64,000 nt of DNA, taken from Hysterangium stoloniferum (lineage: Eukaryota; Basidiomycota; Agaricomycetes; Hysterangiales; Hysterangiaceae). Position numbers and translations under genes: made by a program. Below the pieces are notes generated by a model. It was not told the origin of the DNA and searched no databases. It saw only the letters and a program-made list of their open reading frames with translations. Positions 42,706 to 53,825 of this stretch are shown piece by piece. Where the stretch lies: contig WHVD01000001.1 in the NCBI GenBank assembly GCA_015178975.1, positions 2,604,001-2,668,000 on the forward strand. Direction: 5' to 3'. Position 1 is the first letter of the stretch. Each line of letters opens with the position of its first letter.

Positions 42706-44101
42706 ATGGACATTGCAGCCATTGTTGTCAAAGTCGCTGGCGATGCCGTTCCATTACCGGGTTTACAGAGTGCAGCGACCCTTGTTTTGGAGATTATGAA
42801 CGTTATAAAGGTAGGTCGTCTGCATCAACACCAGTTTAAGAGCTGATGTGGATCATGATTCACAATCACTAGGCAAGCGGGGAGCAAAACGAGAGATTGA
42901 ATAATTTTGTCCAGACCACTGGACGTCGCCTCGTCGCTTTCCACGATCAGCTGAGGGGGAAGTGGGAGAATATCCCGGACAATTTCAAAACTATATTGGA
43001 CGATTATCAGAACTGAGAACTTGAGACTCACTGGGTAACCGTACTTGACTAATAAATCGATTGTTTTCAGTGCACTTGAGGATGTTCTTGTGCTTGCAAG
43101 GTCATACACACCAAGAAAAGGTCTTAAAGCACACGTCGTGTCTTGGATGCGACAACGAGACAGGTCTATCACCAGACTGCAAAGGCGATTGGAAGAAGCG
43201 GAGAAAGAGGCAATGGTACGTGCTGAAAGTGACACTCAGAGTCGTTCGTTATATACTGGCTCTTAGATGTGCATTTTGCTGAATACTTCATTAGCCGTCG
43301 CTCAACTCGTAGCCGTCGATGATACCAGAATGGACGATATCATACGTCAATTACGGGGTATCCTTGATTCGTTTTCATCGCTCACGGTCAGAGGAAGAAA
43401 CGATATTAGTGAACACGTATGCTCGTTTTGTCATTTCAAAGATCATGCCCGTGGGCTTATAGTGGTGTTTGATTCATAGAAGGAATTTCCAAGTGTTACG
43501 GACCATATCTATCGCGAACCATAATCATTATAATGATGAAAAGCCAGGAAATAATAAGGTCGCCTTGCGGTGGAGTGTCAAACTTTGTGAAGCGAAGGCT
43601 GAAAGTGACGGCAACTCGGTATTGGTCAAAATGTACGAAGGCGGGAGACCCACATGGGATTTGAGCTACAAAGAGGTACGAGTTCTGTTTTGGCTGGTTT
43701 GGATTTCAGAAAGTATTTGCAATACATCACACTTTGGATATAGTTCCAACGCGACCTCACTTCCTATCAAGACGTGTGGTAAGAATGAAACACATCAGAT
43801 TAAATAACCCAGTAGTCCAATCGCATTCATGTTCAGGGACCCTAGCATTGCTGAGTTCTTGGGCTACAGCAACGCACAAGACAATGTACTTTTTCAAGTT
43901 TTCCGTAATCCGGGCCCTGAACCTGAGGACGCATGCAAATGGCTCGAACCTACTAGATCATCCGGTGTGAAAGAAACCATTTTGGCACTATGGGACATGG
44001 TGAATGAAATTACGCGCGACATTTACAAGCTAACGCGATATATCTTAGAGGGATTCTTACAATGTGACGCACTTGGATACCTTCTCTCCCGCAAATGCTG
44101 A
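42706..44101 (+). pseudogene. Four-helix-bundle/kinase-like gene, copy 2
   Basis: It is collinear with 32948-34334. Exon 1 (42706-42810) gives MDIAAIVVKVAGDAVPLP. The bundle region reads GEQNEREIE/LNNFVQTTGRRL-type helices and ALEDVLVLARSYTPRKG, with RQLRGILDSFSS (six residues more than copy 1 in this stretch, near 43345-43362). The kinase-like part keeps VLVKMYEGGRPTWD, FQRDLTSYQDVW and DPSIAEFLGYSNAQDNVLF. The clean splice model of copy 1 is not fully preserved, so this copy is probably not expressed in the same form, although individual exons remain open. A paralogue with altered splicing is the alternative. Confidence 0.55.
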
Positions 44102-44192
44102 TTTGACAATGTGACATTAGGAATTAGGGGATTTCTGTTCAAACAACGAAATTTTTATGGACCGGCTTGTTCGTTAATTCGACTAACATCAG

Positions 44193-44801
44193 ATGTCAAA
44201 TGATAACTCTGTCCATTCAGTTTTCATATCCCGGTGCTTCAATTGTCACAGTCCTGCCAATCGCCGCCGTCATCTGAAGCTTGTGTACAGCGGAACACTG
44301 GTCAGCGGTGCCCACCCCAGGGCCTACCAGCCCAGTATTTATCGCGGTCACTCTAGGATTAATCCATCATCACCGGACTCCATCGTAGACTTGTTCGATA
44401 CCAACGTGTATGCATGCTGGCTCGGCACGGCTTTAATGGATCAACAACTTCGAAGATCGCACACCATTTATCAATTGGCCAATCAACTACTGGACTTCGG
44501 GTTTCTGGCACCCCTTCGGGGCTATATCGAGGATGGAGATCTGGGGTCCCTCGCTCTGTGGGACGTGGGCTATCGGGATAAAGTTACAGGCGATTTTGTA
44601 GTGTATGGGAATCTACATGAGTGGTTCTCTGAAACCCTCGGTATAGAACCGTTAGTCGAGGTTCGTGTTGACCTCAACGAGCCAGAGTCTAGATATTTAG
44701 ACGAGGATGAGAGTGTAACAATACGAGGTGGAAAACCAATGAGAAGGTATTTTTCGAGCTGGCACACTGACCCAATTGTTGCTCAGTTTTCTGCCGCGTA
44801 G
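44193..44801 (+). CDS. Conserved unknown ORF, copy 2
   Basis: The 202-residue frame is homologous to 34426-35010 from HLKL-YSGTLVSG on. It keeps PSSPDSIVDLFDTNVYACWL, LGTALMDQQLRRSHTIYQLA, LRGYIEDGDLGSLALWDVGY and ESRYLDEDESVTIRGGKPMR, and it extends seven or eight residues further (SSWHTDPIVAQFSAA). Retention of both frames suggests coding constraint or recent duplication. The frame probably begins at an exon acceptor near 44220. Function is unknown. The KAWRAYAPLYIEETGIKGV segment follows at 44890-45015. Confidence 0.45.
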   Translation: MSNDNSVHSVFISRCFNCHSPANRRRHLKLVYSGTLVSGAHPRAYQPSIYRGHSRINPSSPDSIVDLFDTNVYACWLGTALMDQQLRRSHTIYQLANQLLDFGFLAPLRGYIEDGDLGSLALWDVGYRDKVTGDFVVYGNLHEWFSETLGIEPLVEVRVDLNEPESRYLDEDESVTIRGGKPMRRYFSSWHTDPIVAQFSAA

Positions 44802-45099
44802 ATATACCTATGATATTGGCGAAGGCGGCATCGAAGATTCCTGCCGGCTCAGTGTCTATATCGCAGACTTCGGCCCGTCGTCTGAAGTGAAGAAAGCGTG
44901 GAGAGCATACGCACCGCTATACATAGAGGAAACTGGGATCAAGGGTGTCCTTCCACACGAGTTGATGATCAGTAAGCACAGAAGTCTTTTGGGAATGATA
45001 TTGACCACTTTGTGACCACAGTAAACCACTTTAGGACAACATTAGTTGTGGAAATGCCTCAGAATTTGTTTGTTTCACTTCCCCCTTCAGCAATGTCAG

Positions 45100-45735
45100 A
45101 GCCTGACAGAGTAATCTAGTCACTCCGGAGATGTGGAACCGGGTACCATATTCCTGTTTGAACCTACTTCTCCACGTTATATTTCTGGCCCCTCGGGGGG
45201 ATGTGCAGTTGCGCGCTTCTTATGATGCGGAGCCCAGTTGGATAAATGACCCTGTGTGGCCGGACACGGTATTTGAGCCAGACCCGTAAGCGTTGATGTT
45301 GTCCTTATTTAATAGTATTAACGTCTTGAATAAGGATTGTATGGTATTTTCAGCTATCTAGGTGGATATGGGAGGAGGATTAAACTCGGACACGATCAAA
45401 CCTAGCGAACATTTTCCCGTCACGTCTAGCTATATCATTCTGAGATATAAAAGCTCTTTAGTTACTGGAGCTCTGTGCCTCTGCCCATGATTCAATTGTG
45501 AATAGAAGATGTAAGAATACGTGAATGTTAATTTTCAAAAATAATTACAAAAAAAGTGTGACATCGCGTAACATGTGCTGGAGTCCTGCGACTTGCGCTC
45601 ATTCTTCCTCCCAGACTTTCTCGCATTCCCAGTCTTCGTCTTTCAGAACCTGTTCAGAGAGAAGAAACACCACAATGCTTTGACAAAGAAGTATGTCCTC
45701 CGTTCTTCCAATGGAAATGAGATTTCACCTATTAT
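45100..45735 (+). other. 3' part of the duplicated unit, copy 2
   Basis: It matches 35340-35990 up to gaaatgagatttcacc, with FFLPDFLAFPVFVFQNLF near 45600. Beyond this point the two loci differ, giving the right duplication boundary at 45730. Confidence 0.6.
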
Positions 45736-45944
45736 GCTTACGCCTCAACCACGCAATCTAATAGGATCCACTTGAAGGCATCGACGTGTGCCTCCCGTGC
45801 TTGGATAGAGAGTGTATGGGGGGCTATGTGACGCGGATGCATGTGCAGCTCCATTGTAGGATGCTTGGGTATCCGTGTATGTGAAGAGCATGCTGGAACC
45901 GAACCCGAAACGAGTGAGTAGGGTGTTTTTTTCCTTCTGTGAGC

Positions 45945-46640
45945 AGCTGAGTAAGAGCTGGGAAGTTTTGATGATTGAGTTGGTGGCGTTGGTGATAGAA
46001 CAGTAGCGGGCCGCTGCTCAAGAAGCTTGCTACTGTCGAGGACACGGAGAAGGACAATTATGAGTATATGCCGAAGTGAGATATTGGGCTTGTCATGGAC
46101 AAGGAACGAGGTCATTTATCAACGAGTCGAATCATCCTGAGGTCCGTCATACTCGTGTAATGTTTTCGAGCCTGTCTCCCCTGCAAAACTGACGGGACTC
46201 CGCAATCTTGGAAACAGCTGCTACATGACATCAACATCGATATTCACACTTCCAGCCTTCCGCACATACCATTCCCTTATCCTTTCTCACCCATGCCTGT
46301 TCCTGCACTCGACAGCTCCTCGCGCCTTGCATTGCCTGGCTTAACTCCGGCCTCTCCCGTACAAAAGCCCCCTCCCTCCCAATATTCAATACTGCCCCTT
46401 TCGCAGCCATTCCCTATCGGTCGTTGTGAGAAGGCATTATTTGCTACCGGGAAGGCAGTTGTTGTGTTTGATTGGACATGTGGAAGTTCCGGGTGTATCA
46501 TTAATGATATTAGACACCGTCATTCGCCCGTCGTTCTTGTCATTACAGGCATCAATAATCACTCGGTGCAGTCGAAAGTTACGCCGGCAAGTGACAGTGG
46601 GCATGGACCGTCTGTCGAGTAGATAGCTATGATGGAGGAT
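45945..46640 (+). pseudogene. UBP14/USP5-like fragment J2, Cys box kept
   Basis: The catalytic Cys box reads LGNSCYM (codons at 46207-46227), followed by STSIFTLPAFRTYHSLILS. Upstream, 45950-46060 matches 62226-62340 (tgggaagttttgatgattga), a block where the third fragment reads NLATVEEKEKDTSEFVTTV, like the linker between the zf-UBP and catalytic domains of UBP14. Near 46600-46640 VTPASDSGHGPSVE is followed by a stop, then IAMMEDVGC. Multiple frames are needed, so it is a pseudogene. Confidence 0.7.
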
Positions 46641-46839
46641 GTGGGATGTACGCTATATAGTGAGTGAGTAACTCCACACATACACGCATACATACAATAC
46701 ATGGGTTCGCTGTGAACATAATACGGAACATCTCACGAGCACCACTATGCAACATGCAAGATTCAGATGAGAGACGGATCGATGGGATATTATTTTCTAA
46801 CCTGCAAAGTTTCAAGACAGACAGAGGTAAAGTAATCAA

Positions 46840-47097
46840 ATTCTCAACATTATGGGGGTACGAAGGTTTCTGTGAGTAGGAGCGGCGCGAACAGATGGTT
46901 ACCCTCAGATTCCATGCCATTTTGCGGGCGGAGCTGTTTTCAAAGATTCAACGCAGTGTAATGATTCTATGATGTTGTTGATGATTACATTGTGGAGGAC
47001 CGGTAGAATTTGTGATGGCATGTAGATATACCTATGGTATCGGCGAAGCCAGCATCGAAGATTTCTGCCGGCCCCACGTCGCAATGGACCCATTCGG
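46840..47097 (+). repeat. UBP-unit tail block, copy 3, plus partial KAWRAY-segment copy
   Basis: It matches 36430-36680, including gccagcatcgaagatttctg (47047-47066). Confidence 0.65.
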
Positions 47098-47315
47098 CGA
47101 GCCCTCTTTAATCCCTCCAGATTCATTTAATTGTAATTAGGTGTCACCCTCCTGGTCTGAAAATATTAATGTCAAAATCTAACGAAAACCGACGCTCATG
47201 ACTTCAAGGAATGAAGCCAAGCCGCACCATGACGTTATAACAGCACTCTAGCGACGCGGGCGGGCATTATGACGTCACTGCGTTATGAACAGCGACAAAA
47301 CTCTCGCCGGTAACA
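47098..47315 (+). repeat. Duplicated intergenic block with TGACGTCA, copy 2
   Basis: It matches 36930-37165 and is cut on the right by the MITE that starts at the TA at 47316. Confidence 0.75.
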
Positions 47316-47704
47316 TACAGTTGTTCCCAGTACCTAAGGCGGAGTTCAAAGTTTAAAAAAAAATTCTGCTTTTGACCCACAGACAAATTGTGCTGTATCT
47401 CAGGAAAGGGACCCAATTAAGACAAAATATTTTGGATTGTGTACTATATAGTATAGATCTATATATTTATGTATATAGTTGGCCTTATGAGATGCTATTT
47501 AATATTTAGTGAAATATGAGTGCAATGGCTCCCCTTCATTCAATTCTTCCTTGATTTGCATATAAGCTGGTAGGAATAATACTATATATTTTGTATGAAT
47601 ATACCCTAAGCTGTGAGGCTTAATACCACCCTTTGGACAAATTGTGCCACTTACTGTATGCACACTTGATAGTGAGTAATATAACTTGTTCAAAAGGTAG
47701 TATT

Positions 47705-48444
47705 TGTTAGAGTATTATATTACAGCTCTTACATAGTCTATGATGTTCCCTATATTTTTCTGATATTTTTAGTATTTTTTCCAGCACTGTAGGTGCAGTA
47801 TTGAGTGAGTTACCTAGTAAGGTAACTGATGTGTAGGTGCTTAGGTAAGCACCCTGTAGCATACTCTGCTGTGGGTGTGGGAAAATCTCCGTAGTGTTTA
47901 TGTTGAATAGGAGACAATAATTTGGAAGGGTAAAGTCTGTTTGTGAAGCTCAGTGAGTGAGTGAGTAAACTTCACTATATATTATTGTACCTGTTTGCGA
48001 AGCTACAAGATGTTTAATAAGTCATAGAATGATAATAAGTGATTGCACATATACCTCAGTGAGTGAGTGAGTAAACTTCACTGAGGTTATATGGCGAAAT
48101 ATCACCACTTTTTATTTACTTTCTAATTATTTTAGGAGAGTTATTAGGAGAATAAAAAGGAGAAATCTAGATACTTGAAGTTTCTAGTCGATTGCATCAT
48201 TAAGGAGAAATTCGTGATTAGGAGTTACTCCCCCCTTGACTGCACTACAATATATGCGCATATATGTGCATACATTCGTCATTGTAGGTTTGATTCCGAT
48301 TTCAGTTTATGTGAAGACTTGATTACTAACATTTACTTTCCTCACACTCACAGGTATGTAGTTATTTCACAGTTGAATACATTTAGTGTTTACTTTCCTC
48401 ACACTCACAGGGTGTTTGTCAAGAGTTATTCAACTGTTTCAACA
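47705..48444 (-). mobile_element. Solo LTR, family D, itself interrupted
   Basis: TGTTAGAGTATTA to TGTTTCAACA on the + strand, with the target duplication gtatt (47700-47704, 48445-48449). It matches 37264-37511 in inverse orientation. It contains an extra direct duplication of about 57 bp around cctcacactcacagg (48340-48415) and is split by a copia-1 solo LTR. Confidence 0.85.
47901..48331 (-). mobile_element. Solo LTR of copia-1, long form
   Basis: A 431-bp LTR (TGTTGAATAGG to GATTACTAACA) lies inside the family D LTR. Flanks share ttta (47897-47900, 48332-48335). The uninterrupted D sequence agtgtttactttcc at 48372-48385 shows the target. A perfect 9-bp hairpin, CCTCAGTGA with TCACTGAGG, lies at 48054-48086. 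Confidence 0.85.
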
Positions 48445-48490
48445 GTATTAGGCCTTACAACTCAGGTGATGTTAGATACAATACATAGTA

Positions 48491-48922
48491 TGTTAAGTAG
48501 TAGACAAGATTTCAAAAGGATTGAGTCTGTTTGCGAAGCTCAGTGAGTGAGTGAGTAAACTTCACTATATATTATAGTACCTGTTTGTGAAGCTACAAGA
48601 TGTTTAATAAGTAATAGAATGATAATAAATGATTGTGCATATACCTCAGTGAGTGAGTGAGTAAACTTCACTGAGGTATATGGTGAAATATTGCAACTTT
48701 TTATCTACTTTCTAATTATTTTAGTAGAGTTATTAGGGGAGTAAATAGGGGAAATTTAGATACTCGGAGTTTCTAGTCCATTGCATCATTAAGGAGAAAT
48801 TCATAATTAGGAGTTATTTCCCCCCCTTAACGGCACTTCAATATATGCACATATATGCGCATATACTCGTCATTGTAGGTTCAATTCCGATTTCGGTTTA
48901 TGTGAAGACTTGATTACTAACA
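48491..48922 (-). repeat. 3' LTR of copia-1, long form
   Basis: A 432-bp LTR with the same duplicated gtgagtgagtgagt hairpin module as 47901-48331 (second hairpin at 48644-48676), against one module in the short LTRs at 12131 and 40155. Confidence 0.85.
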
Positions 48923-51900
48923 CTTCCCCTCAAGTCGAGTGTTGATAAGACCGAGTTTTGATGTAAAATAGATGAGTTTTGGGCGAGGTAAAGCTTTGGT
49001 GAATATGTCTGCTGTCATATCTTCGGTAGGACAATATGCAAGTGTAATTGTGCCATTCTCCACAATTTCGTATATGAATTTGTATCGTATGTTTATATGC
49101 TTTGTTCGTCCTTCGATATGATAATAGCGGCTTGATTGTCGCAATGGAGTGTGATTGATTTTGTGAATGGATGAAAGACTTCGTTCATGAATTTGCAAAT
49201 CCAGCATGCCTCTTTGATAGCATATGTGGCTGCAACGAATTCGGCCTCAGTGCTAGATAAAGTTAAGAGTCTTTGTTTGTTTTAACTCCAAGAGAATGCT
49301 CCACCATTTAATAGAAAACAATAACCTGACATCAAATGTCAATCTGGTTGTTGTTCCCAATCCACATCTGTATATCCCATTATTCCACTCTCATTTCTTC
49401 CCAATGTTAATTTGAAGTTTCGTGTTCCCTTCAAATATTTTAGTACTCTTTTCGTTGCTTCCCAATGTACTCATCCCAGATTCTCCATAAATTGAGATAG
49501 AATAGAGACTGCGAAAGCAATATCTGATCTTGTACCCATTGTGGCCCACATTAATGAACCAATGGCTTTGCGATAAGGAATGTTCTTCATATTTTCACGT
49601 TCTTTTCGTGTGGTTGGACATTGTTCTTTTGATAATAATGGTTTGGGGTCCATAGGCAGTGTGATTGGGACTGCATCGTGTAAATTGAAACGTTTGATAA
49701 TTAAGTCGATATATGCGGTTTGTCCGAATGAGATTGTATGCGCTTTTATATCGTATTTGACCTCTATGTTCAGTAACCAATGTAATTCACTCTTATCCTT
49801 CATTTTGAAATGTGATTTGAATTGCTCTTTTGTTTGAATTATTCCTTCGTTCGTATTTGCAGTGACGGTGAAATCATCCACAGCTACTGCAATTGTGACA
49901 ATATTGTGTTCCACTCATTTGTAGAATACGGCTGGATTGGATAGTGAGCACGTGAATCCCATTTGATTCATCACCTTGCTGAGTAGCTTGTACCATTCTC
50001 CTCCCGATTGTTTTAAACCGTATAGAGCCTTTTTCAATTTTATTACTTTCGATGGTGGACCTTGAGGAAATCCTGGTGGTTGGTGCATATATACTGTTTC
50101 TGTAAGTTTTGCATTCAAGTATGCATTGTTGACATCCATTTGCTCTATAGGCCAGCCATTCTGGGCTGCTATGCCTGTGATAAGCCTCAGTGAAGCCAAA
50201 CAAACAATTGGAGAAAACGTCTCTTCATAGTCCATCCCAAATACTTGTGTAAAGCCTTGAGCTACTAGTCATGCCTTGTATGTATTGATGTTTCCATTTG
50301 CATTGCGTTTTATTCTTAACATCCATTTAGAACCGACTATATTGATTCCTTCGGGTTTGTCGACAAGTTCCCAGGTGCCTAAATCATGTAAGGCCTTCAA
50401 TTCCTTTAAAAATGCCGGCTTCCACAATGACCAATCGTCTCCTCTCATAGCCTCTTCCACTGTAGCTGGTACACCTTCTTGAATGTTTGCAACCATCCCT
50501 ATCATTTCCAATCTCTCGCTGTCCATCCTGTCTGTAAACTCCATCCATTCCAATGGGCTATATGCATCTGTATACGAAATATTTTTATCGACCATGATTG
50601 GCGGCTCACTTGGACTGTCTCCCCATAAAATTGAGTCTTCATCAAAACCGTTTTCATCTTCTAATATAACACATGTAGCCTTTCTGAATTCTTCTGGTAC
50701 TTGTAGTCTTGGAGAGAATTCGATTTGACTAGAACCTGCGGTACCTTCCCCTTGTCTAAGATGGCGCATATAATCACATGGAAATCTGGTTCTTGAACTT
50801 CATCTCAATTGCTCCTGAGGTAAGGATTCCGTAGTTTCTGGTAGCTCTGGAATGCTAATTTGAGGCAATTCAGGAAATGGTATGTCTGTGGGCATTTGAG
50901 GAAGTATCTTGTATGTTTTGTGTTCTAGATCCTTTCCTGATATGAGTATAGGAACCCCAGCTTGCTTGGGGAATGCCACATTCCGTTCTGCAGTCACGGT
51001 TCATTTTTCTGGCCAATATATGCGGTGTCCTTCACTGTTAAAACTGTACCTGACCCAGTGGCCCTCTTTTGCCTTGGGTCCTAGTTTACCTCCCTCTGGC
51101 TCCATTCTCACATATACAGTTTCTCCCCATTCCGGTAAGTCACTTAGATTCGGCTTCTTGTTATGAACTAGCTTGTATGGTGTTTTTCCATCGAGAGCTG
51201 ATGTTGCTGTTCTATTCTTTAGATATACTGCATGCTGTATGCACTCACCCCATAGAAACTTGGGCAGATTGGCAGTGATGAGCATTGACTGGGTGTGTTC
51301 AACTAATGTTCAATTTAGTCTTTCTGAGACACCATTCTGTTGGGGAGTATCATGAATGGTTAACTGTTGGAGGGTTCCGCGTGAGGATAGATAATCTTTA
51401 AACTCATTGGATGTATATTCGCCTCCATTATCTGATTGTAACTTCTTAATCGCAATGTTCCTTTGTTGATTTAGGAATGCCTCGTATGACTTGTACTTTT
51501 GAAATTCTTCTCCTTTCGCTTTCATCAGGTAGGTTCTTGTTTCCCTTGTGAAATCATCAGTAAATGATATATACCATCTACAACCTCCAATGGTTTGAAC
51601 TTCAGATGGCCCCCATACATCAGTGTGTATCTTTTGGCCTTGAGATTTGGCTCGTTCTGATTTCCGAACTTTTGGGATTGGTTCCTGAGTGATCTTCCCT
51701 TTGATACAGGCTTCGCAAAATTCAATAGGCTTCGAATGATATAATGTAATTCCTTCGATTGTCCCATTTTCGACCATTCACTTCGCAGTAGCTGGTGCTA
51801 TGTGTCCCATACATGTATGCAGCTCGTTTATTGTCATTGTAGTGTAGGCGTCATTTTGTAGATTATTGGTCTCATGGATAATATAGCTTCTTTGATATAG

Positions 51901-52376
51901 ACCATTGATTCGATCGGTTTGCCCGCATATACCTCCCTCTGGATTTCGAAGGGTGCATTTTCCATCTCCAAATGTGCATGAGAACCCCTTTTTATCGTAG
52001 CATGCGATGGACACTAAAGTAAATGCTAATTCAGGTGAGTACAACACATTTTGTAATGAGATGTTAGTGGGCTTGCTGCCATTTTGCACTTGTATGCGCA
52101 TATTGCCAATTCCCGTGGCTAGGAACTCTGTCTTATCGGTGGTGTGAATTTTCCGAGATGGGTCTATTGTTTTGAAGCTTGAGAATAAGCTTATATATGG
52201 GGACATATGAGAATTGGCCCCAGAGTCCCATACTTCACCGATTTTTGTACCATTGTTGCTAGTTTCATCATTTGTTAAAATCCCTGTGTTTAATGAGCTA
52301 GCGAATGCATATGACTCTTTGTTTGCGATGTTTGCATTCCTATTGTTGCCTGTATTGTATCCCCTTTTGTTTGTGC
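48491..52376 (-). mobile_element. Ty1/copia element (copia-1), 5' truncated
   Basis: On the minus strand: part of gag and protease (about 52376-51900; MSPYISLFSSFKTID), integrase (about 51780-51000; ITQEPIPK, WGPSEVQTIGG, QSDNGGEYTSNEF), reverse transcriptase (about 50770-49470; GTWELVDKPEGINIVGSKW, QMDVNNAYLNAKL, VAVDDFTV), RNase H (about 49300-48930; TADIFTKALPRPK) and the 3' LTR (48491-48922). The 5' LTR and most of gag are missing; the left-out end joins a MITE at a shared gctattt. It has several breaks (about six to ten). It is younger than the + strand copia-1 copy, judged by coding similarity. Confidence 0.9.
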
Positions 52377-52884
52377 TATTTAATATTTAGTGAAATATTA
52401 GTGCAATGGCTCCCCTTCATTCAATTCTTCCTTGATTTGCATATAAGCTGGTAGGACTAATACTATATATTGTTTTGTGTATAAATATACCTAAGCTGTG
52501 AGGCTTAATACCATCCTTTGAACAAGTTGTGCCACTTACTGTATGCACACTTGATAGTGAGTAATATAACTTGTTCAAAAGGTAGTATTATGCCTTACAA
52601 CTCAGGTTATGTTTAGATACAATACATAGTATTAATTCCACCAGCGTATATGCAAATATAGAGAGAATTGAATGAAAGGGAACCATTGCAATGATATTTC
52701 ACTGAACATTAAATAGCCTGTCATAAGGGCAAATATATACATATATACATAGATCCATACATTATCATACACATAGAATGCTATTATGCCTTAATTGCCA
52801 CTCATTCTGGAGATATGGCACAATTTGTCTGTGGCAGGATTTTTTTGAAATTCTGAACTCCGCCTTAGGTACTCGGAACAGCTG
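52377..52884 (+). mobile_element. MITE E, copy 2 (left terminus missing)
   Basis: It holds the inner left arm (gctatttaatatttagtg), the unique middle (52470-52632) and the complete right arm, inverted (ttccaccagcgtatatgc through the end CGGAACAGCTG), with TA at 52885. It shows the empty site of the family D LTR. Its left end is lost at the junction with the copia element, where both share gctatt. Confidence 0.75.
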
Positions 52885-52886
52885 TA

Positions 52887-53100
52887 AGCCACCCCATTGT
52901 TGTTAGCTTGTCCCTTTGTTTTATTGTTCTTTTGTTCCACCTTTATGTTGTGTCACAAAACTCTATTGTTCCTTTTAGTTAAATAGAGCAGCTACATGAT
53001 TGTATCTACATGCGTTTGCAACAGAGTTGGCAAACTTCTTGCTTATACCTGCGATCCCCTGCCTGTAATTCTAACATTATATTTGTTATAACTCTGTTCA
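52887..53100 (+). repeat. LTR-like sequence upstream of repeat A copy 3
   Basis: A T-rich block with ttgttgttagcttg ends in attctaacattatatttgtta and then tataacagatcactggcgcc. The end resembles an LTR terminus followed by a primer-site-like tggcgcc, shared with 37512-37570. Confidence 0.4.
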
Positions 53101-53825
53101 TCCATATAACAGATCACTGGCGCCTGTTCTCGAATTCGACATGGGTCGGCAGGTCTCGAATGAAGTGATTAGTACCAATTGTCATCCGCCGGAGGCCCAC
53201 TGAATTCGGTCAGGGCACCACTTCATACCATTTAGCATATTTCCAACAAATGTTATCAAAATGAAATAATTATTTAATTAGCGGACTGAAAGTCCCTGAT
53301 ATTTATGAGGTATAAGATTCGATTTGCAAATACATTACTGTGTATTAAAACTCTGACTTAACACAATACCGAATTTAATATATAGTACAGCCACTGAATA
53401 GTCAGGGCCACGACTTCATACTATTTAGCACATTTGGAACAAATGTAATCAAAATAAATTACAAATTGAATTAGCGGACCAAAAGATCCTGATATTCACG
53501 AGGCAGCCTTCCGTACCTGGCGCCTCCCTCACAACAATACGAACACAATCGACTTAACTTCTTAGAAGAACCGAGAAATGCATTATACGGAAGTCCAAGT
53601 GTCGGATCCTTGAATTTCGCAGCGGTGTCACGGTGGTGGCTTACATCGTCATAACTCTCACATGGCCCACTGGCTGTAACTTGGTCCATTGAACAAACAG
53701 CAGCCAAAATACGATGAACTTTATACCAAGTCAAATCAAGTCTCAGTTCCTTCCTTGTCGAAGTCTCCCGGAGTTAGCCTGAGGTGTCAGTGAAGTTATT
53801 ATATCAGCCCCTGGGAAACACCTAC
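53101..53825 (+). repeat. Low-copy repeat A, copy 3 (truncated)
   Basis: It matches copies 1 and 2 from tggcgcctgttc to gaaacacctacctttcc, including the 200-bp direct duplication (53210-53400 against 53405-53510). It is cut at about 53825 by the copia-2 element, so it lacks the secreted-protein gene. The open frame on the minus strand (53734-53471) is the best conserved of the three copies. Confidence 0.75.

Larger units (their letters stand above)
47318..48490 (+). mobile_element. MITE E, copy 1 (left part), hosting a solo LTR
   Basis: The left end TA-CAGTTGTTCCCAGTACC matches the inverted right end of copy 2 (GGTACTCGGAACAGCTG-TA, 52868-52886). A long terminal inverted repeat of about 250 bp includes gctatttaatatttagtgaa and tgcatataagctggtag. 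A solo LTR (47705-48444) sits in the middle with the target duplication gtatt; copy 2 shows the empty site, ggtagtattatgcc. The element has no coding capacity. The TA target and CAG terminus suggest a Tc1/mariner-type MITE. Confidence 0.75.
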
